From assembly GCF_001281315.1 (NCBI RefSeq), contig NZ_CP012477.1, forward strand, positions 496,001 to 560,000: a DNA stretch of 64,000 nt, read 5' to 3'. The notes under the pieces are model-generated. The model did no database searches and had not been told where the DNA came from. It saw only the letters and a program-made list of their open reading frames with translations. Position 1 is the first letter of the stretch, and each line of letters starts with the position of its first letter. Shown one piece after another: positions 24,633 through 33,289 of this stretch. Both the position numbers and the translations under genes were made by a program. The stretch comes from Arthrobacter sp. ERGS1:01. Lineage in GTDB: Bacteria; Actinomycetota; Actinomycetes; Actinomycetales; Micrococcaceae.

Positions 24633-25915
24633 TAGCGCACCGACTTGATCGGCAGGATCGCGACGGCGCCGAGGAGGGCGAACACCATGGCCACCGGGAA
24701 CAGTGTTCCGTAGCCGCCAAAGCTGACCACGATGACACCGGCCACGGCGGGGGCGAGGGTCTGCGGCAAGGTGGCTGCGATGTTCACCACGCCCAGGTCC
24801 TTGCCAAAGTCCGTCTTGGAGGGCAGGACCTCGGTGATCAACGCGGTGTCGACGGCCTGGAAGCAGCCAAAGCCGACGCCGGAGATCGCGGAGTAGATCA
24901 TCATGCCGGTCAGGGTGGGGGAGACGAACGGTACCAGGAGGGCCGCTGCCAGCAGGACGGAGGCGATCACGACGAAGATCTTGCGGCGGCCGAACTTGTC
25001 GGAGAGCGGGCCCGAGACCAGGGATGCCGCAATGATGCCGACCAGGCTGATCAGGCCAAGCAGCGGCACGTAGCTGATGGCGCTGTCCCCGAGGCCGATG
25101 TAGTCCTGGAGCATGTAGAGCTGGTAGCCGCTCACCGCAAAATAGCCGGTGTACAGCAGGAGCCGGCCGGTGAAGCCCCAAAAGAAGTCGGGGTGCGCCA
25201 CGGGGTTGACCCAAAAGGTCTTCAGGAACAACACCAGGGAGAACGGTTCACGGGGTTCGCCAACGCTGGAGTGGTCGGGGTTGAAGACGACGAACAGCGT
25301 GATGACCACGAGGGTGATCCCGGCCAGGATGACGTAACCGGCGGGGATGTTGGAGGCCAGTTGCGAACCAAGGATCTGTCCACCGATCGAGCCCAGCATG
25401 AGGCCGAGTCCGGAGAGGGCGGCAAAGGTGCCGCGCACGGAGCGGGGCACCCGGTCGGGCATGATGGCGCTCAGGGGGCCCTGGGTGAAGTTGAAGGCTA
25501 TTTGCACCATGACCCAGGCAAGGGTGATCTGCACCAGCCCGTTGGCGGCGCCCATGCCGATCAGGGACAATCCGCCCACCAGGGCGCCCAAAACCATCCA
25601 GGGGGCGCGGCGGCCAAACCTGCTGCGGGTCCGGTCCGAGACCATGCCGGCAATGGGCTGGGCGAGCATGGCGGCAAAGGCGCCGATTCCGGACACCAGG
25701 GCCAGGTTGGCGGCCTTGGCGCCCTCGTCGATGTGCTGGATCTGCAGGGCCAGCAGGATCCCCGGCACGGCGCCCCAAATGAGGAAGATCGAGATGTTGG
25801 TGGGCAGCATCCAGATGAGCAGCTTGCGCAGCCGGCCCTTGATGGGGACGGCTCCTTCGGTGGAGCCGTCGATGAGCTGCGGGTGGAGATTCCCGGCGTG
25901 TGACGTCGTCGTCAT
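24632..25915 (-). CDS. MFS transporter, probable glycoside carrier
   Basis: 427 residues from ATG 25915 (GAGAGG upstream); longer in-frame extensions run through the operator region. Twelve helices are predicted. The motif A-like loop is GMVSDRTRSRFGRRAPWM, the central loop LSDKFGRRKIF, and helix 10-11 LGVVNIAATLPQTLAPAVAG. This SDRTRSR-GRRAPW form is typical of sugar carriers placed beside glycosidase genes in actinobacteria. It heads an operon with PAP2 and two GH3 genes and is divergent from a TetR gene. It resembles the second carrier at 28003. Confidence 0.88.
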   Translation of the reverse strand: MTTTSHAGNLHPQLIDGSTEGAVPIKGRLRKLLIWMLPTNISIFLIWGAVPGILLALQIQHIDEGAKAANLALVSGIGAFAAMLAQPIAGMVSDRTRSRFGRRAPWMVLGALVGGLSLIGMGAANGLVQITLAWVMVQIAFNFTQGPLSAIMPDRVPRSVRGTFAALSGLGLMLGSIGGQILGSQLASNIPAGYVILAGITLVVITLFVVFNPDHSSVGEPREPFSLVLFLKTFWVNPVAHPDFFWGFTGRLLLYTGYFAVSGYQLYMLQDYIGLGDSAISYVPLLGLISLVGIIAASLVSGPLSDKFGRRKIFVVIASVLLAAALLVPFVSPTLTGMMIYSAISGVGFGCFQAVDTALITEVLPSKTDFGKDLGVVNIAATLPQTLAPAVAGVIVVSFGGYGTLFPVAMVFALLGAVAILPIKSVR

Positions 25916-25959
25916 GGGTTCATGGCCTCTCGGGTGGGCGTCATCCTTGACGCGAATAG

Positions 25960-25984
25960 CAAAACCATACAATGCACGGTTTTG
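25960..25984. promoter_or_regulatory. Candidate TetR operator between MFS and tetR genes
   Basis: CAAAACC (25960-25966) and GGTTTTG (25978-25984) form a 7-bp inverted repeat with an 11-bp centre in the divergent promoter region, well placed to control both directions. Confidence 0.55.
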
Positions 25985-26021
25985 TCGCGCAAGGGTTAAT
26001 TTTTTCCCCGTGCCGGTGTTG

Positions 26022-26027
26022 TAGCAT
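26022..26027 (+). promoter_or_regulatory. -10 box (TAGCAT) of a probable leaderless tetR transcript
   Basis: TAGCAT is 6 nt from ATG 26034, and no Shine-Dalgarno sequence lies between them. Confidence 0.5.
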
Positions 26028-26033
26028 CGGGAC

Positions 26034-26633
26034 ATGTCAGCGAAAGGTTCCTACCCCAAAGGCGTCGCCAAGCGCGAGGAAATTCTGCGCACCGCGCTGG
26101 AGATCTTTTCCCAGGAGGGGTACCGGGGCACGTCCCTGCGTGAAGTGGCCCGCGCGTGCGGCCTGAGCCTTCCGGGGCTCATGCACTACTTCAATTCCAA
26201 GGAAGAGCTGCTGGCGGCCATCCTGAAAAAGCGCGACGAGAACGACTTCGCCACCCGGTACGTGGAGGGCGAGGACCCGTTCGCCATGCTCAGCGCCATC
26301 ATGCGGCACAACGCCGAGGTGCCCGGGCTGGTCCAGCTTTACGCAACCCTGTCCGCGGCGGCCAGCGATCCCGCCCACCCGGCCCACGAATTCTTCGTCG
26401 AACGGTACCGGGAGGTTCGTTCCAGCGTGGCCGGGGCGATCCGCGAACGGCAGGCCGCCGGGAAGCTCGCCGGCAACCTGGACGCGGACAAGGTGGCCGC
26501 CATCGTCATTGCGCTCGCCGACGGGCTGCAGGTGCAGTGGATGCTCGAGCCGCACATCGACATGGCCGAACACATCGACTATCTGCTCACGCTCATCAAC
26601 GCCAAGGCACCCTCCGGGGCGTCCGCCAACTGA
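26034..26633 (+). CDS. TetR family transcriptional regulator
   Basis: 199 residues. The N-terminal helix-turn-helix is canonical: KREEILRTALEIFSQEGYRGTSLREVARACGLSLPGLMHYFNSKEELL. The C-terminal ligand domain (PGLVQLYATLSAAASDPAHPAHEFFVERY, QVQWMLEPHIDM) matches the TetR_C branch often found beside carbohydrate genes. Divergent from the MFS-PAP2-GH3-GH3 operon with a dyad between them, it is most likely its repressor, relieved by a glycoside or sugar. Confidence 0.88.
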   Translation: MSAKGSYPKGVAKREEILRTALEIFSQEGYRGTSLREVARACGLSLPGLMHYFNSKEELLAAILKKRDENDFATRYVEGEDPFAMLSAIMRHNAEVPGLVQLYATLSAAASDPAHPAHEFFVERYREVRSSVAGAIRERQAAGKLAGNLDADKVAAIVIALADGLQVQWMLEPHIDMAEHIDYLLTLINAKAPSGASAN

Positions 26634-26649
26634 GCGCGCCGCCAATGGC

Positions 26650-26655
26650 TAAACT
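26650..26655 (+). promoter_or_regulatory. -10 box (TAAACT) of a probable leaderless ROK-regulator transcript
   Basis: TAAACT, 6 nt before ATG 26662, is identical to the box in front of the sixA-like gene. Confidence 0.5.
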
Positions 26656-26661
26656 CGGGCC

Positions 26662-27894
26662 ATGGCACTTCGAAGTTCCCCCGTCGCAAACGATCCGGCA
26701 ACAACCCTTGTCAGCGGCGACGTGCGCCGGCACAACCTGAGCATCGTGGCCCGCTACCTGGTGGACCACGGCGCGAGCTCGCGCAGCCAAATTGCCGACG
26801 GAACCGGCCTGACCCGTGGATCCGTCACGGCATTGGCGGCGCTGCTGCTGGAAGCCGGGGTCCTGCACGAGGCCGCCCCGCAGGACGCCCGCGGCAAGGG
26901 CCGCCCGCTGACCCTGCTCAATCTCGCCGCCGACCACGTAGCCATCCTGGCGCTCCAGCTGGACGCGGACCAGGTCACCGGATTCCTGACCACGCTCACG
27001 GGTGAGCCGCTGCTGCGCATTGCCGAACACCACGGCCGTCCCATGGGGGCGCCGGAGCCGATCCTTGACCAGCTGGCCACTGTGCTGGGGCGAACCCTTG
27101 ACGCCTGCGAGTCCCTTGGCAGGCGCGTGGCCGAGATGACCGTCGTCGTCTTCGCCCCGGTGGGCGGGGAGCCTGCCGTGGTCATCGCCGATACCGATCT
27201 GGGCTGGGGGACCGTGGACGTGCTGGAAGGCTTGCGACGGCGCGAGCCCCGGACGCCGTCGTTCGCGCAATTGCTGCCGGACTCCACCCTGGCAGCGCAG
27301 GCGGAACTGGGCCTGCTGGCGGACACCCGGGACATGATCTACCTCAAGAGCAACTCCGGCATTGGCGGTGCCGTCATCATCGACGGCGCCGTGGTTGAGG
27401 GCTCGCACAAGCTTGCCGGGGCGCTGGGCCACCTGCCGCTGGTGCCACACGGCGAGCCCTGCGGCTGCGGCCAGCGCGGATGCCTGGTGACGGTTGCCGG
27501 CCCGGACACCGTGCTGCGCGCGGCCGGCCTCGGCGAGCTGTTGGATGCCCGGGGGCTCACGGAAGCGCTCGCCGAACTGACCGAACGAATCCTCGCCGCC
27601 GAACCGCGCGCGGTGGCCGCCTGGAGTGCCGCCACGTACTGGGTTGGCAAGGCCCTGCAAATCCTGACCATGGCCGTGGACCCGCAGGTCATTGTGGTGG
27701 GCGGCTACTGGGCACACCTTGCGGAGTCCATCGGGGAAAGCTTCACGCAAAACCGGCCGCTCGTGGTGCCGGAGGTGCCGTGGCCGGGGGTTGCGGTGGT
27801 GGCCGGACAGCTGGACAACGACGCCGCGTTGTTCGGGGCGATCTGGAGTGCCAGGGACAGGCTGTTGTTGGATCCGCTCCAAATTTCCATATAG
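26662..27894 (+). CDS. ROK family transcriptional regulator (NagC/XylR type)
   Basis: 410 residues. An N-terminal winged helix-turn-helix (NLSIVARYLVDHGASSRSQIADGTGLTRGSVTALAALLLEAGVL) precedes a ROK sugar-binding domain with NSGIGGAVIIDGAVVEG and the zinc motif CGCGQRGCL. The kinase ATP motif DxGxT is absent, as usual for regulators. It lies just upstream of an MFS carrier and a carboxylesterase on the same strand, and probably represses them through the palindrome at 27895-27907. Confidence 0.87.
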   Translation: MALRSSPVANDPATTLVSGDVRRHNLSIVARYLVDHGASSRSQIADGTGLTRGSVTALAALLLEAGVLHEAAPQDARGKGRPLTLLNLAADHVAILALQLDADQVTGFLTTLTGEPLLRIAEHHGRPMGAPEPILDQLATVLGRTLDACESLGRRVAEMTVVVFAPVGGEPAVVIADTDLGWGTVDVLEGLRRREPRTPSFAQLLPDSTLAAQAELGLLADTRDMIYLKSNSGIGGAVIIDGAVVEGSHKLAGALGHLPLVPHGEPCGCGQRGCLVTVAGPDTVLRAAGLGELLDARGLTEALAELTERILAAEPRAVAAWSAATYWVGKALQILTMAVDPQVIVVGGYWAHLAESIGESFTQNRPLVVPEVPWPGVAVVAGQLDNDAALFGAIWSARDRLLLDPLQISI

Positions 27895-27907
27895 TTCAAC
27901 CCTTGAA
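27895..27907. promoter_or_regulatory. Palindrome TTCAA-CCC-TTGAA, candidate ROK operator
   Basis: The 13-bp dyad starts directly after the ROK stop codon and lies about 96 bp before the MFS start. AT-rich flanks make it the best promoter/operator candidate for the MFS-esterase pair. Confidence 0.45.
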
Positions 27908-28002
27908 TTATTAGCTGCGTCACGGCATACTCGTTTTCTAAGCCCGTCATTTACCGGCGGGCGCACGTTTGAATCCGAGAAAACTCAACGATGAGGAATG
28001 TC

Positions 28003-29331
28003 GTGTCCACTCCAGCTCCCACTCCCGGCGTCGCCAGCCCCGGCGGCCCGGAAACCAACCCCCTTGGTCCCAGCAACGCAGCGGTTCCCGGCGACGAGGA
28101 CCAGCTTTCGATCAGCCCACCCGCCGCCAGGGGGCTCCTGCCCTGGATGGCGATCGCCTCGGTCTTCCTCTTTGCCACCTATTCGGCGTTGACGGGCATC
28201 CTGCTGCCGGTCCAGGTGGCGCTGATCAGCAATGCCGACAAGGTCGCCAACCTGGCCATCGTCACCACGGTCTCGTTTATCTTCACCCTGTTTGCCCAGC
28301 CCATCGTCGGCGCCTTCAGTGACAGGACCCGCAGCCGGCTCGGTCGCCGCGCACCGTGGATGCTCATTGGCTCCTCGATCGCCGCGATCGCCCTGCTTGG
28401 CCTCGGCGGCATGAGGAACGTCCTGTGGATCACCGTTTTCTGGGTCATCATCCAGGTCGCCCTGAACGCCTTCCAGGGACCGCTTTCGGCCATCGTCCCC
28501 GACCGTTTCCCCCGCTCCAAGCGTGGTGCGGCCTCGGCCATGGTCGGCATGGGCATGATGATCGGCGCGGCCGTCGGAGTTGTTGCCGCCGGCCAGTTCG
28601 CCGGCAACGTGGGAATCGGATACACGGTCTTCGGCGTCGGAGTGCTCGTGGTGACGGTGCTCTTCGTGCTGTTCAACCGCGACAAATCCAGCGCGGGCCT
28701 CGTCGTCGAACCCTTCAACTGGAAGCAGTTCGCGGCCGGATTCTGGATCAACCCGAAGGAAAACCCGGACTTCGCCTGGGCCTTCGCCGCCCGCTTCTTC
28801 TTCATCCTGGGCTACTTCGTGATCTCGGCCTACAACCTGTACATCCTCACCGACTACATCCACCTCACGCTGGCGGACGCAGCCGTCAAGGCCGGCCTGC
28901 TCGCGATGATCGGCATCATCCCCACCGTGATCTCCATCGTGCTGGCCGGATTCTGGAGCGACAAGCTCGGCCGCCGCAAGATCTTCATCTACGCCGCCAC
29001 CGTTGTCATGGTGGTTGGCCTCGCCATGCCGCTGCTGATGCCCAACTTCACCGGGATGCTCCTGATGAGCGCCATCAACGGCTTCGGCTTCGGCCTCTAC
29101 ATGGCCAGCGACACCGCCCTCATGACCGAGGTGCTGCCCGGCGGCGGCGTCGCTGCAGGCAAGGACCTTGGCATCCTGAACGTGGCCACCAACATTCCGC
29201 AGGCCATGAGCCCGGCGGTTGCCGGCCTGCTGATCGCCTTCCTCGGCGGCTACCACGCACTGTTCATCTTCGGCATGATCTCCGTGGTCATTGCCGCCCT
29301 CGTCCTCATCCCCATCAAAAGCGTCCGCTAG
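28003..29331 (+). CDS. MFS transporter, probable sugar/glycoside carrier
   Basis: 442 residues from GTG 28003, with GAGGA 5 nt upstream; ATG 27991 lies on the ribosome site itself and is less likely. A disordered Pro-rich N-terminus of ~45 residues precedes 12 helices. The family loops are GAFSDRTRSRLGRRAPWM, FWSDKLGRRKIF and KDLGILNVATNIPQAMSPAVAG, clearly related to the carrier at 24632-25915. It is 11 bp upstream of the carboxylesterase gene, so uptake and hydrolysis of one substrate are probably coupled. Confidence 0.87.
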   Translation: MSTPAPTPGVASPGGPETNPLGPSNAAVPGDEDQLSISPPAARGLLPWMAIASVFLFATYSALTGILLPVQVALISNADKVANLAIVTTVSFIFTLFAQPIVGAFSDRTRSRLGRRAPWMLIGSSIAAIALLGLGGMRNVLWITVFWVIIQVALNAFQGPLSAIVPDRFPRSKRGAASAMVGMGMMIGAAVGVVAAGQFAGNVGIGYTVFGVGVLVVTVLFVLFNRDKSSAGLVVEPFNWKQFAAGFWINPKENPDFAWAFAARFFFILGYFVISAYNLYILTDYIHLTLADAAVKAGLLAMIGIIPTVISIVLAGFWSDKLGRRKIFIYAATVVMVVGLAMPLLMPNFTGMLLMSAINGFGFGLYMASDTALMTEVLPGGGVAAGKDLGILNVATNIPQAMSPAVAGLLIAFLGGYHALFIFGMISVVIAALVLIPIKSVR

Positions 29332-29342
29332 GAGCATCAACC

Positions 29343-30842
29343 ATGACTTCCCCTTCACAGCAGCCCGAAGTAGCCACCCAGGCCGGCGCCGTTCGCGGCA
29401 TCTGGCGTGACGGATCCGCGGCCTTCCTTGGCATTCCATTCGCGGAGCCGCCCGTTGGCGAGCACCGTTTCCAGGCACCCGTGCCGCACCGCCCCTGGGA
29501 AGGTGTCCGCCCCGCCGTCGAGCAGGGTGCCACGCCGCAACGCAAGGCCCTCGCCGAGGTCACGCTCATCCCGGAACCCTCCGTCCCCGGAGAGTCCACC
29601 CTCAACGTGAATGTGTTCACCCCGAACCCCGCCAAAGCGGACGACGGCGGCCTGCCGGTGTTGGTCTGGATCCACGGCGGCGGCTACGTGGCCGGCTCGC
29701 CCGCCAGCCCCTGGTACGACGGCGCCGCGTTCAACCGCGACGGCGTGGTCACCGTCAGCGTCTCCTACCGATTGGGCTTCGACGGCTTTGGCTGGATCGA
29801 GGACGCCCCGCGCAACCGCGGCGTCCTTGACTGGCTGCTCGCCCTGGAATGGGTCAGGGACAACATCGCCGCGTTCGGCGGGGACCCGTCAAGGGTGACC
29901 ATCTCCGGCCAGTCCGCCGGCGGCGGCGCAGTGCTGACCCTGCTCGGCTCGCCGCGGGCGCAGCCGCTGTTCAACCGCGTCATTTCCCTTTCCGGCCCGC
30001 CCACCAACGTGACCCTGGCGGCGTCGGAGGCGTTGGGCCGCAAGCTGGCCGAACTCGGTGGGGTGGCCCCCACCGTGGCGGGCCTGTCCACCCTGACGGA
30101 GGCCGAAGTCCTGGCGCTGCAGGCCCAGGTCTCCTCGGTTGGCAACGACGGCGGCGGCGGCGGGGATCCGGTCGCCGGGCTGGCCGCGATGCTGGGTGAG
30201 GGCCTGACGCTGGGACCGGTGATCGACGGCGAGCTGATCCCGCTGCCGACGTCCGAGGCGCTGGCCGCCGGTATCGGGGCCGACAAGGAACTGATCCTTG
30301 GCACCACCGACAACGAATTCAACATGGTGCTGGCTGGCGCGGGGGAGGCCCTGGCCGCGGTTCCGGCGGCCGCCGTGCTGGGCGCGGTGGGTGCCGCGCC
30401 CGCCGTCGTCGAGGCCTACATTGCGGCCCATCCGGGGCTGGACACCGCCACGCTGGTGGGCCAGTACGTCACCGACCACATGTTCCGGGCGCCCGCGCTG
30501 AACCTTGCGGAGCTCCGCTCCTCGGTCCCGGCGCCCACCTGGCTGTACCGGTTCGCCTGGGATTCGCCCACCGTGGGCAGCGCCTGCCACTGCCTGGACG
30601 TGCCGTTCATGTTTGATGTGCTGGGCGGTGAGCGGATCGTGCCGTTGGCCGGGCCGAATCCGCCGCAGGTCCTGGCCGACGAGGTGCATGGCAGCGCCGT
30701 GGCCTTTATTGCCACGGGGGATCCGGGCTGGCCCGCCTGGGATGACGCGGACCGTGCCGTCCGGGTCTATGACCTGCCCACCACGGTGGTCGCCGACGGC
30801 TACGCCGACACCCGGGCGCTCCTGCCCGAGCGGGTGGGTTGA
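29343..30842 (+). CDS. Type-B carboxylesterase (para-nitrobenzyl esterase-like)
   Basis: 499 residues, beginning VATQAGAVRGIWRDGSAAFLGIPFAEPPVGEHRFQAP, the standard type-B start. The oxyanion segment is LVWIHGGGYVAGS, nucleophile Ser191 lies in ISGQSAGGGAV, the acidic member is probably Glu in GTTDNEFNM, and the His is in ACHCLDVPFMFD. Family members cleave carboxylic esters. No signal peptide is seen, so the ester is likely imported by the MFS protein encoded just upstream. A hairpin terminator follows 29 bp later. Confidence 0.88.
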   Translation: MTSPSQQPEVATQAGAVRGIWRDGSAAFLGIPFAEPPVGEHRFQAPVPHRPWEGVRPAVEQGATPQRKALAEVTLIPEPSVPGESTLNVNVFTPNPAKADDGGLPVLVWIHGGGYVAGSPASPWYDGAAFNRDGVVTVSVSYRLGFDGFGWIEDAPRNRGVLDWLLALEWVRDNIAAFGGDPSRVTISGQSAGGGAVLTLLGSPRAQPLFNRVISLSGPPTNVTLAASEALGRKLAELGGVAPTVAGLSTLTEAEVLALQAQVSSVGNDGGGGGDPVAGLAAMLGEGLTLGPVIDGELIPLPTSEALAAGIGADKELILGTTDNEFNMVLAGAGEALAAVPAAAVLGAVGAAPAVVEAYIAAHPGLDTATLVGQYVTDHMFRAPALNLAELRSSVPAPTWLYRFAWDSPTVGSACHCLDVPFMFDVLGGERIVPLAGPNPPQVLADEVHGSAVAFIATGDPGWPAWDDADRAVRVYDLPTTVVADGYADTRALLPERVG

Positions 30843-30870
30843 GAGCGGGATTTACGCATAACGGCGCATT

Positions 30871-30910
30871 CCGGGCTTATCGGCGGTTCCTTTCCCGCCG
30901 CTAAGCCCGG
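30871..30910 (+). terminator. Hairpin terminator after the carboxylesterase gene
   Basis: CCGGGCTTA (30871-30879) pairs with TAAGCCCGG (30902-30910) and CGGCGG with CCGCCG inside. It shares the GCTTATCGGCGG segment with the hairpin at 19724-19779. Confidence 0.65.
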
Positions 30911-30945
30911 AAAGCGCGTACAAGCCGCGAAAGCAGAACTTAAAC

Positions 30946-30981
30946 AAGGAAGCCCGGCACCAAGTGGTACCGGGCTTCCTT
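30946..30981 (-). terminator. Terminator of tRNA-Arg
   Basis: AAGGAAGCCCGG (30946-30957) pairs with CCGGGCTTCCTT (30970-30981), beginning 7 bp beyond the tRNA 3' end. The minus strand continues with GTTTAAG. Confidence 0.75.
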
Positions 30982-30987
30982 ATGAAG

Positions 30988-31060
30988 TGCGCGCGAAGGG
31001 ATTCGAACCCCCAACCTTCTGATCCGTAGTCAGATGCTCTATCCGTTGAGCTACGCACGC
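30988..31060 (-). tRNA. tRNA-Arg (anticodon ACG)
   Basis: The minus strand folds as a full cloverleaf: acceptor GCGTGCG/CGCGCGC, D-arm TAGCTCAACGGATAGAGC, anticodon arm TCTGA-CTACGGA-TCAGA with anticodon ACG, and T-arm GGGGG-TTCGAAT-CCCTT. The discriminator is A, 73 nt without encoded CCA. Confidence 0.95.
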
Positions 31061-31184
31061 ATATTTTGTTTCTTTGTTTCTTTGTTGACCCTCGGGCCGT
31101 GAATAACTCTAACCCAGCTTTGCCCTCGTGTACAAATCGAGAAGGCGTGAAAGCGCAGTGTTCCCCACCACTATACCGGTCTAG

Positions 31185-31198
31185 GTGATCTGCATCAC
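31185..31198. promoter_or_regulatory. Candidate CRP/GlxR-type site upstream of pckG
   Basis: GTGATCTGCATCAC is a perfect GTGA-N6-TCAC dyad matching the actinobacterial GlxR/CRP consensus, 155 bp before the pckG start. cAMP-dependent control of gluconeogenesis is inferred. Confidence 0.5.
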
Positions 31199-31352
31199 AA
31201 TTGGTTGCGATCACATTTGGGTAAACCCCCGGATTCTAGGCATTCCGGACTCGGCTGGGCCGTATAGATCCCATGTCCTTCCCCCGAAAGGCGGGATTTG
31301 CCGGCCATAGCATTTATCTCACCAACTGACTGACCCAATGAAGGGATACACG

Positions 31353-33197
31353 ATGGGCCACGCGCCAGTGCAGGAATCTCCAGTGCAGGAATCTGTAGAG
31401 CAGGCAATGACCACCCACTCCGGCCTCGCGGCCTGGGTTGCGCAGGTTGCCGAGATGACTCAGCCGGAAAAGATCCACTGGGTTGACGGGACCGCGCGTG
31501 AATATGCCCAGCTGACGGGCGAGCTCGTGGCGGCCGGTACGTTCACGGCACTCAATCCCGAATTGTTCCCCAACTCCTTCGCCGCGTTCTCGGACCCGGC
31601 GGACGTTGCCCGCGTTGAGGGCCGGACCTTCATCTGCTCGGAGAACAAGCGCGACGCCGGCTTCACCAACAACTGGATGGACCCGGCCCAGATGCGCGGG
31701 ATCCTGGATGAGAAGTTCGCCGGCAGCATGCGCGGGCGCACCATGTTCGTCATCCCGTTCGTCATGGGCCCGCTCGACGCCGAGGACCCCAAGTTTGGGG
31801 TCGAGATCACCGACTCCGCCTACGTGGTGGCCTCGATGCGCATCATGGCCCGGATCGGCACCGACGTGCTGCGCCAGATCGAGCTGAGCAACGCATTCTT
31901 CGTGCCGGCCCTGCACTCCCTGGGCGCACCACTTGCCCCGGGCGTGAAGGACGTCCCCTGGCCGTGCAACGAGGAAAAGTGGATCGTGCACTTCCCCGAG
32001 GAGCGCTCCATCTTTTCCTACGGCTCCGGCTACGGCGGCAACGCGCTGCTCGGCAAGAAGTGCTTTGCCCTGCGCATCGCCTCGGTCATGGCCCGCGACG
32101 AGGGCTGGCTGGCCGAGCACATGCTCATCCTCAAGCTCATCAGCCCCGAGGAGAAGACCTACCACGTGGCCGCGGCCTTCCCCTCGGCCTGCGGCAAGAC
32201 CAACCTGGCGTTGCTGGAACCCACCATCCCCGGCTGGAAGGCCGAGACCCTGGGGGACGACATCAACTGGATGCGGTTCGGCAAGGAGGGCGAGCTGCGC
32301 GCCGTCAACCCCGAGGCGGGCCTGTTCGGCGTCGCCCCCGGCACAGGCTGGTCCACGAACCCCAACGCCATGGCCGCGATCGCCAAGGGCAACTCGATCT
32401 TCACCAATGTCGCCATCACCGACGACGGCGGCGTCTGGTGGGAGGGCATGACCGACGAGGTCCCCGCCCACCTCACGGATTGGCAGGGCAACAGCTGGAC
32501 CCCGGACTCCGGACGCCCGGCGGCCCACCCCAACTCGCGCTTCTGCACCCCCATCGACCAGGTGGACATGCTCTCCAGCGAATACTTTGCCCCGGAGGGC
32601 GTGGAAATCAACGCCATCCTCTTCGGTGGGCGCCGCAAGACCACCATCCCGCTGGTCACCGAGGCCCGCGACTGGTCCAACGGCATCTTCATGGGCTCCA
32701 CGCTGTCCTCGGAGACCACCGCGGCCGCCACGGGCGCCGTCGGCGTTGTCCGCCGCGACCCCATGGCCATGCTGCCGTTCATCGGCTACGACGCCGGCGA
32801 CTACCTCAAGCACTGGATCGATCTGTCCGCCAAGGCCAACCAGGCCCGGCTGCCCAAGATCTTCCTGGTGAACTGGTTCCGCCGCACGGCCACCGGCGGC
32901 TTTGCCTGGCCCGGCTTCGGCGAAAACAGCCGCGTGCTCAAGTGGGTCATCGAGCGCATCGAGGGAACCGCCGACGCCGTGGAAACCCCCATCGGGTTCG
33001 TCCCGGCCCCGGACGCCCTGGACGTGACCGGGCTGGATCTGACGGCGTCGGACCTTGAGGATGCGCTGAAGGTGGTCCCGGCCGAATGGGAGACCGAGTT
33101 GGCGGGCATCGACGAGTGGTACGCCCGTTTCGGCGATTCCCTGCCGGCCGAAATGGCCGATCAGCTTGCCGGGCTGAAGGCCCGCTTCGCCGCCTAA
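31353..33197 (+). CDS. pckG: Phosphoenolpyruvate carboxykinase (GTP)
   Basis: 614 residues from ATG 31353 (AAGGGA 6 nt upstream; ATG 31338 overlaps that site). The protein matches GTP-PEPCK throughout: [26 protein letters not shown], the P-loop [12 protein letters not shown] with the reactive Cys (residue 280), kinase-2 [37 protein letters not shown] and [15 protein letters not shown]. It converts oxaloacetate to PEP in gluconeogenesis, needed when cells grow on the pyruvate or lactate that the fucose and sialic-acid pathways yield. A 15-bp duplication lies in its first codons. Confidence 0.96.
   Translation: MGHAPVQESPVQESVEQAMTTHSGLAAWVAQVAEMTQPEKIHWVDGTAREYAQLTGELVAAGTFTALNPELFPNSFAAFSDPADVARVEGRTFICSENKRDAGFTNNWMDPAQMRGILDEKFAGSMRGRTMFVIPFVMGPLDAEDPKFGVEITDSAYVVASMRIMARIGTDVLRQIELSNAFFVPALHSLGAPLAPGVKDVPWPCNEEKWIVHFPEERSIFSYGSGYGGNALLGKKCFALRIASVMARDEGWLAEHMLILKLISPEEKTYHVAAAFPSACGKTNLALLEPTIPGWKAETLGDDINWMRFGKEGELRAVNPEAGLFGVAPGTGWSTNPNAMAAIAKGNSIFTNVAITDDGGVWWEGMTDEVPAHLTDWQGNSWTPDSGRPAAHPNSRFCTPIDQVDMLSSEYFAPEGVEINAILFGGRRKTTIPLVTEARDWSNGIFMGSTLSSETTAAATGAVGVVRRDPMAMLPFIGYDAGDYLKHWIDLSAKANQARLPKIFLVNWFRRTATGGFAWPGFGENSRVLKWVIERIEGTADAVETPIGFVPAPDALDVTGLDLTASDLEDALKVVPAEWETELAGIDEWYARFGDSLPAEMADQLAGLKARFAA
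31366..31395. repeat. 15-bp tandem duplication in the pckG N-terminus
   Basis: CAGTGCAGGAATCTC (31366-31380) is followed by CAGTGCAGGAATCTG (31381-31395), encoding PVQES twice before the conserved domain starts. Confidence 0.8.
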
Positions 33198-33204
33198 ACA
33201 CAAA

Positions 33205-33262
33205 ACTGTGGCGCAGTAGTTGCTGGAAATCCTTGGGTTCCCGGCAACTACTGCGCCACAGT
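33205..33262. terminator. Long bidirectional terminator between pckG and the convergent gene
   Basis: ACTGTGGCGCAGTAGTTGC (33205-33223) is perfectly complementary to GCAACTACTGCGCCACAGT (33244-33262). AACACAA and TTGTGTT continue the stem on the outside with small bulges. This is one of the longest hairpins in the window. Confidence 0.8.
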
Positions 33263-33289
33263 TGTGTTCAATCGCGTTCCATGACGAGG

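Noticed and set aside
28356..29342. Carboxylesterase start far upstream within the MFS gene
   Set aside because: The extra translation is the out-of-frame shadow of the MFS gene. ATG 29343 begins the conserved type-B esterase N-terminus.
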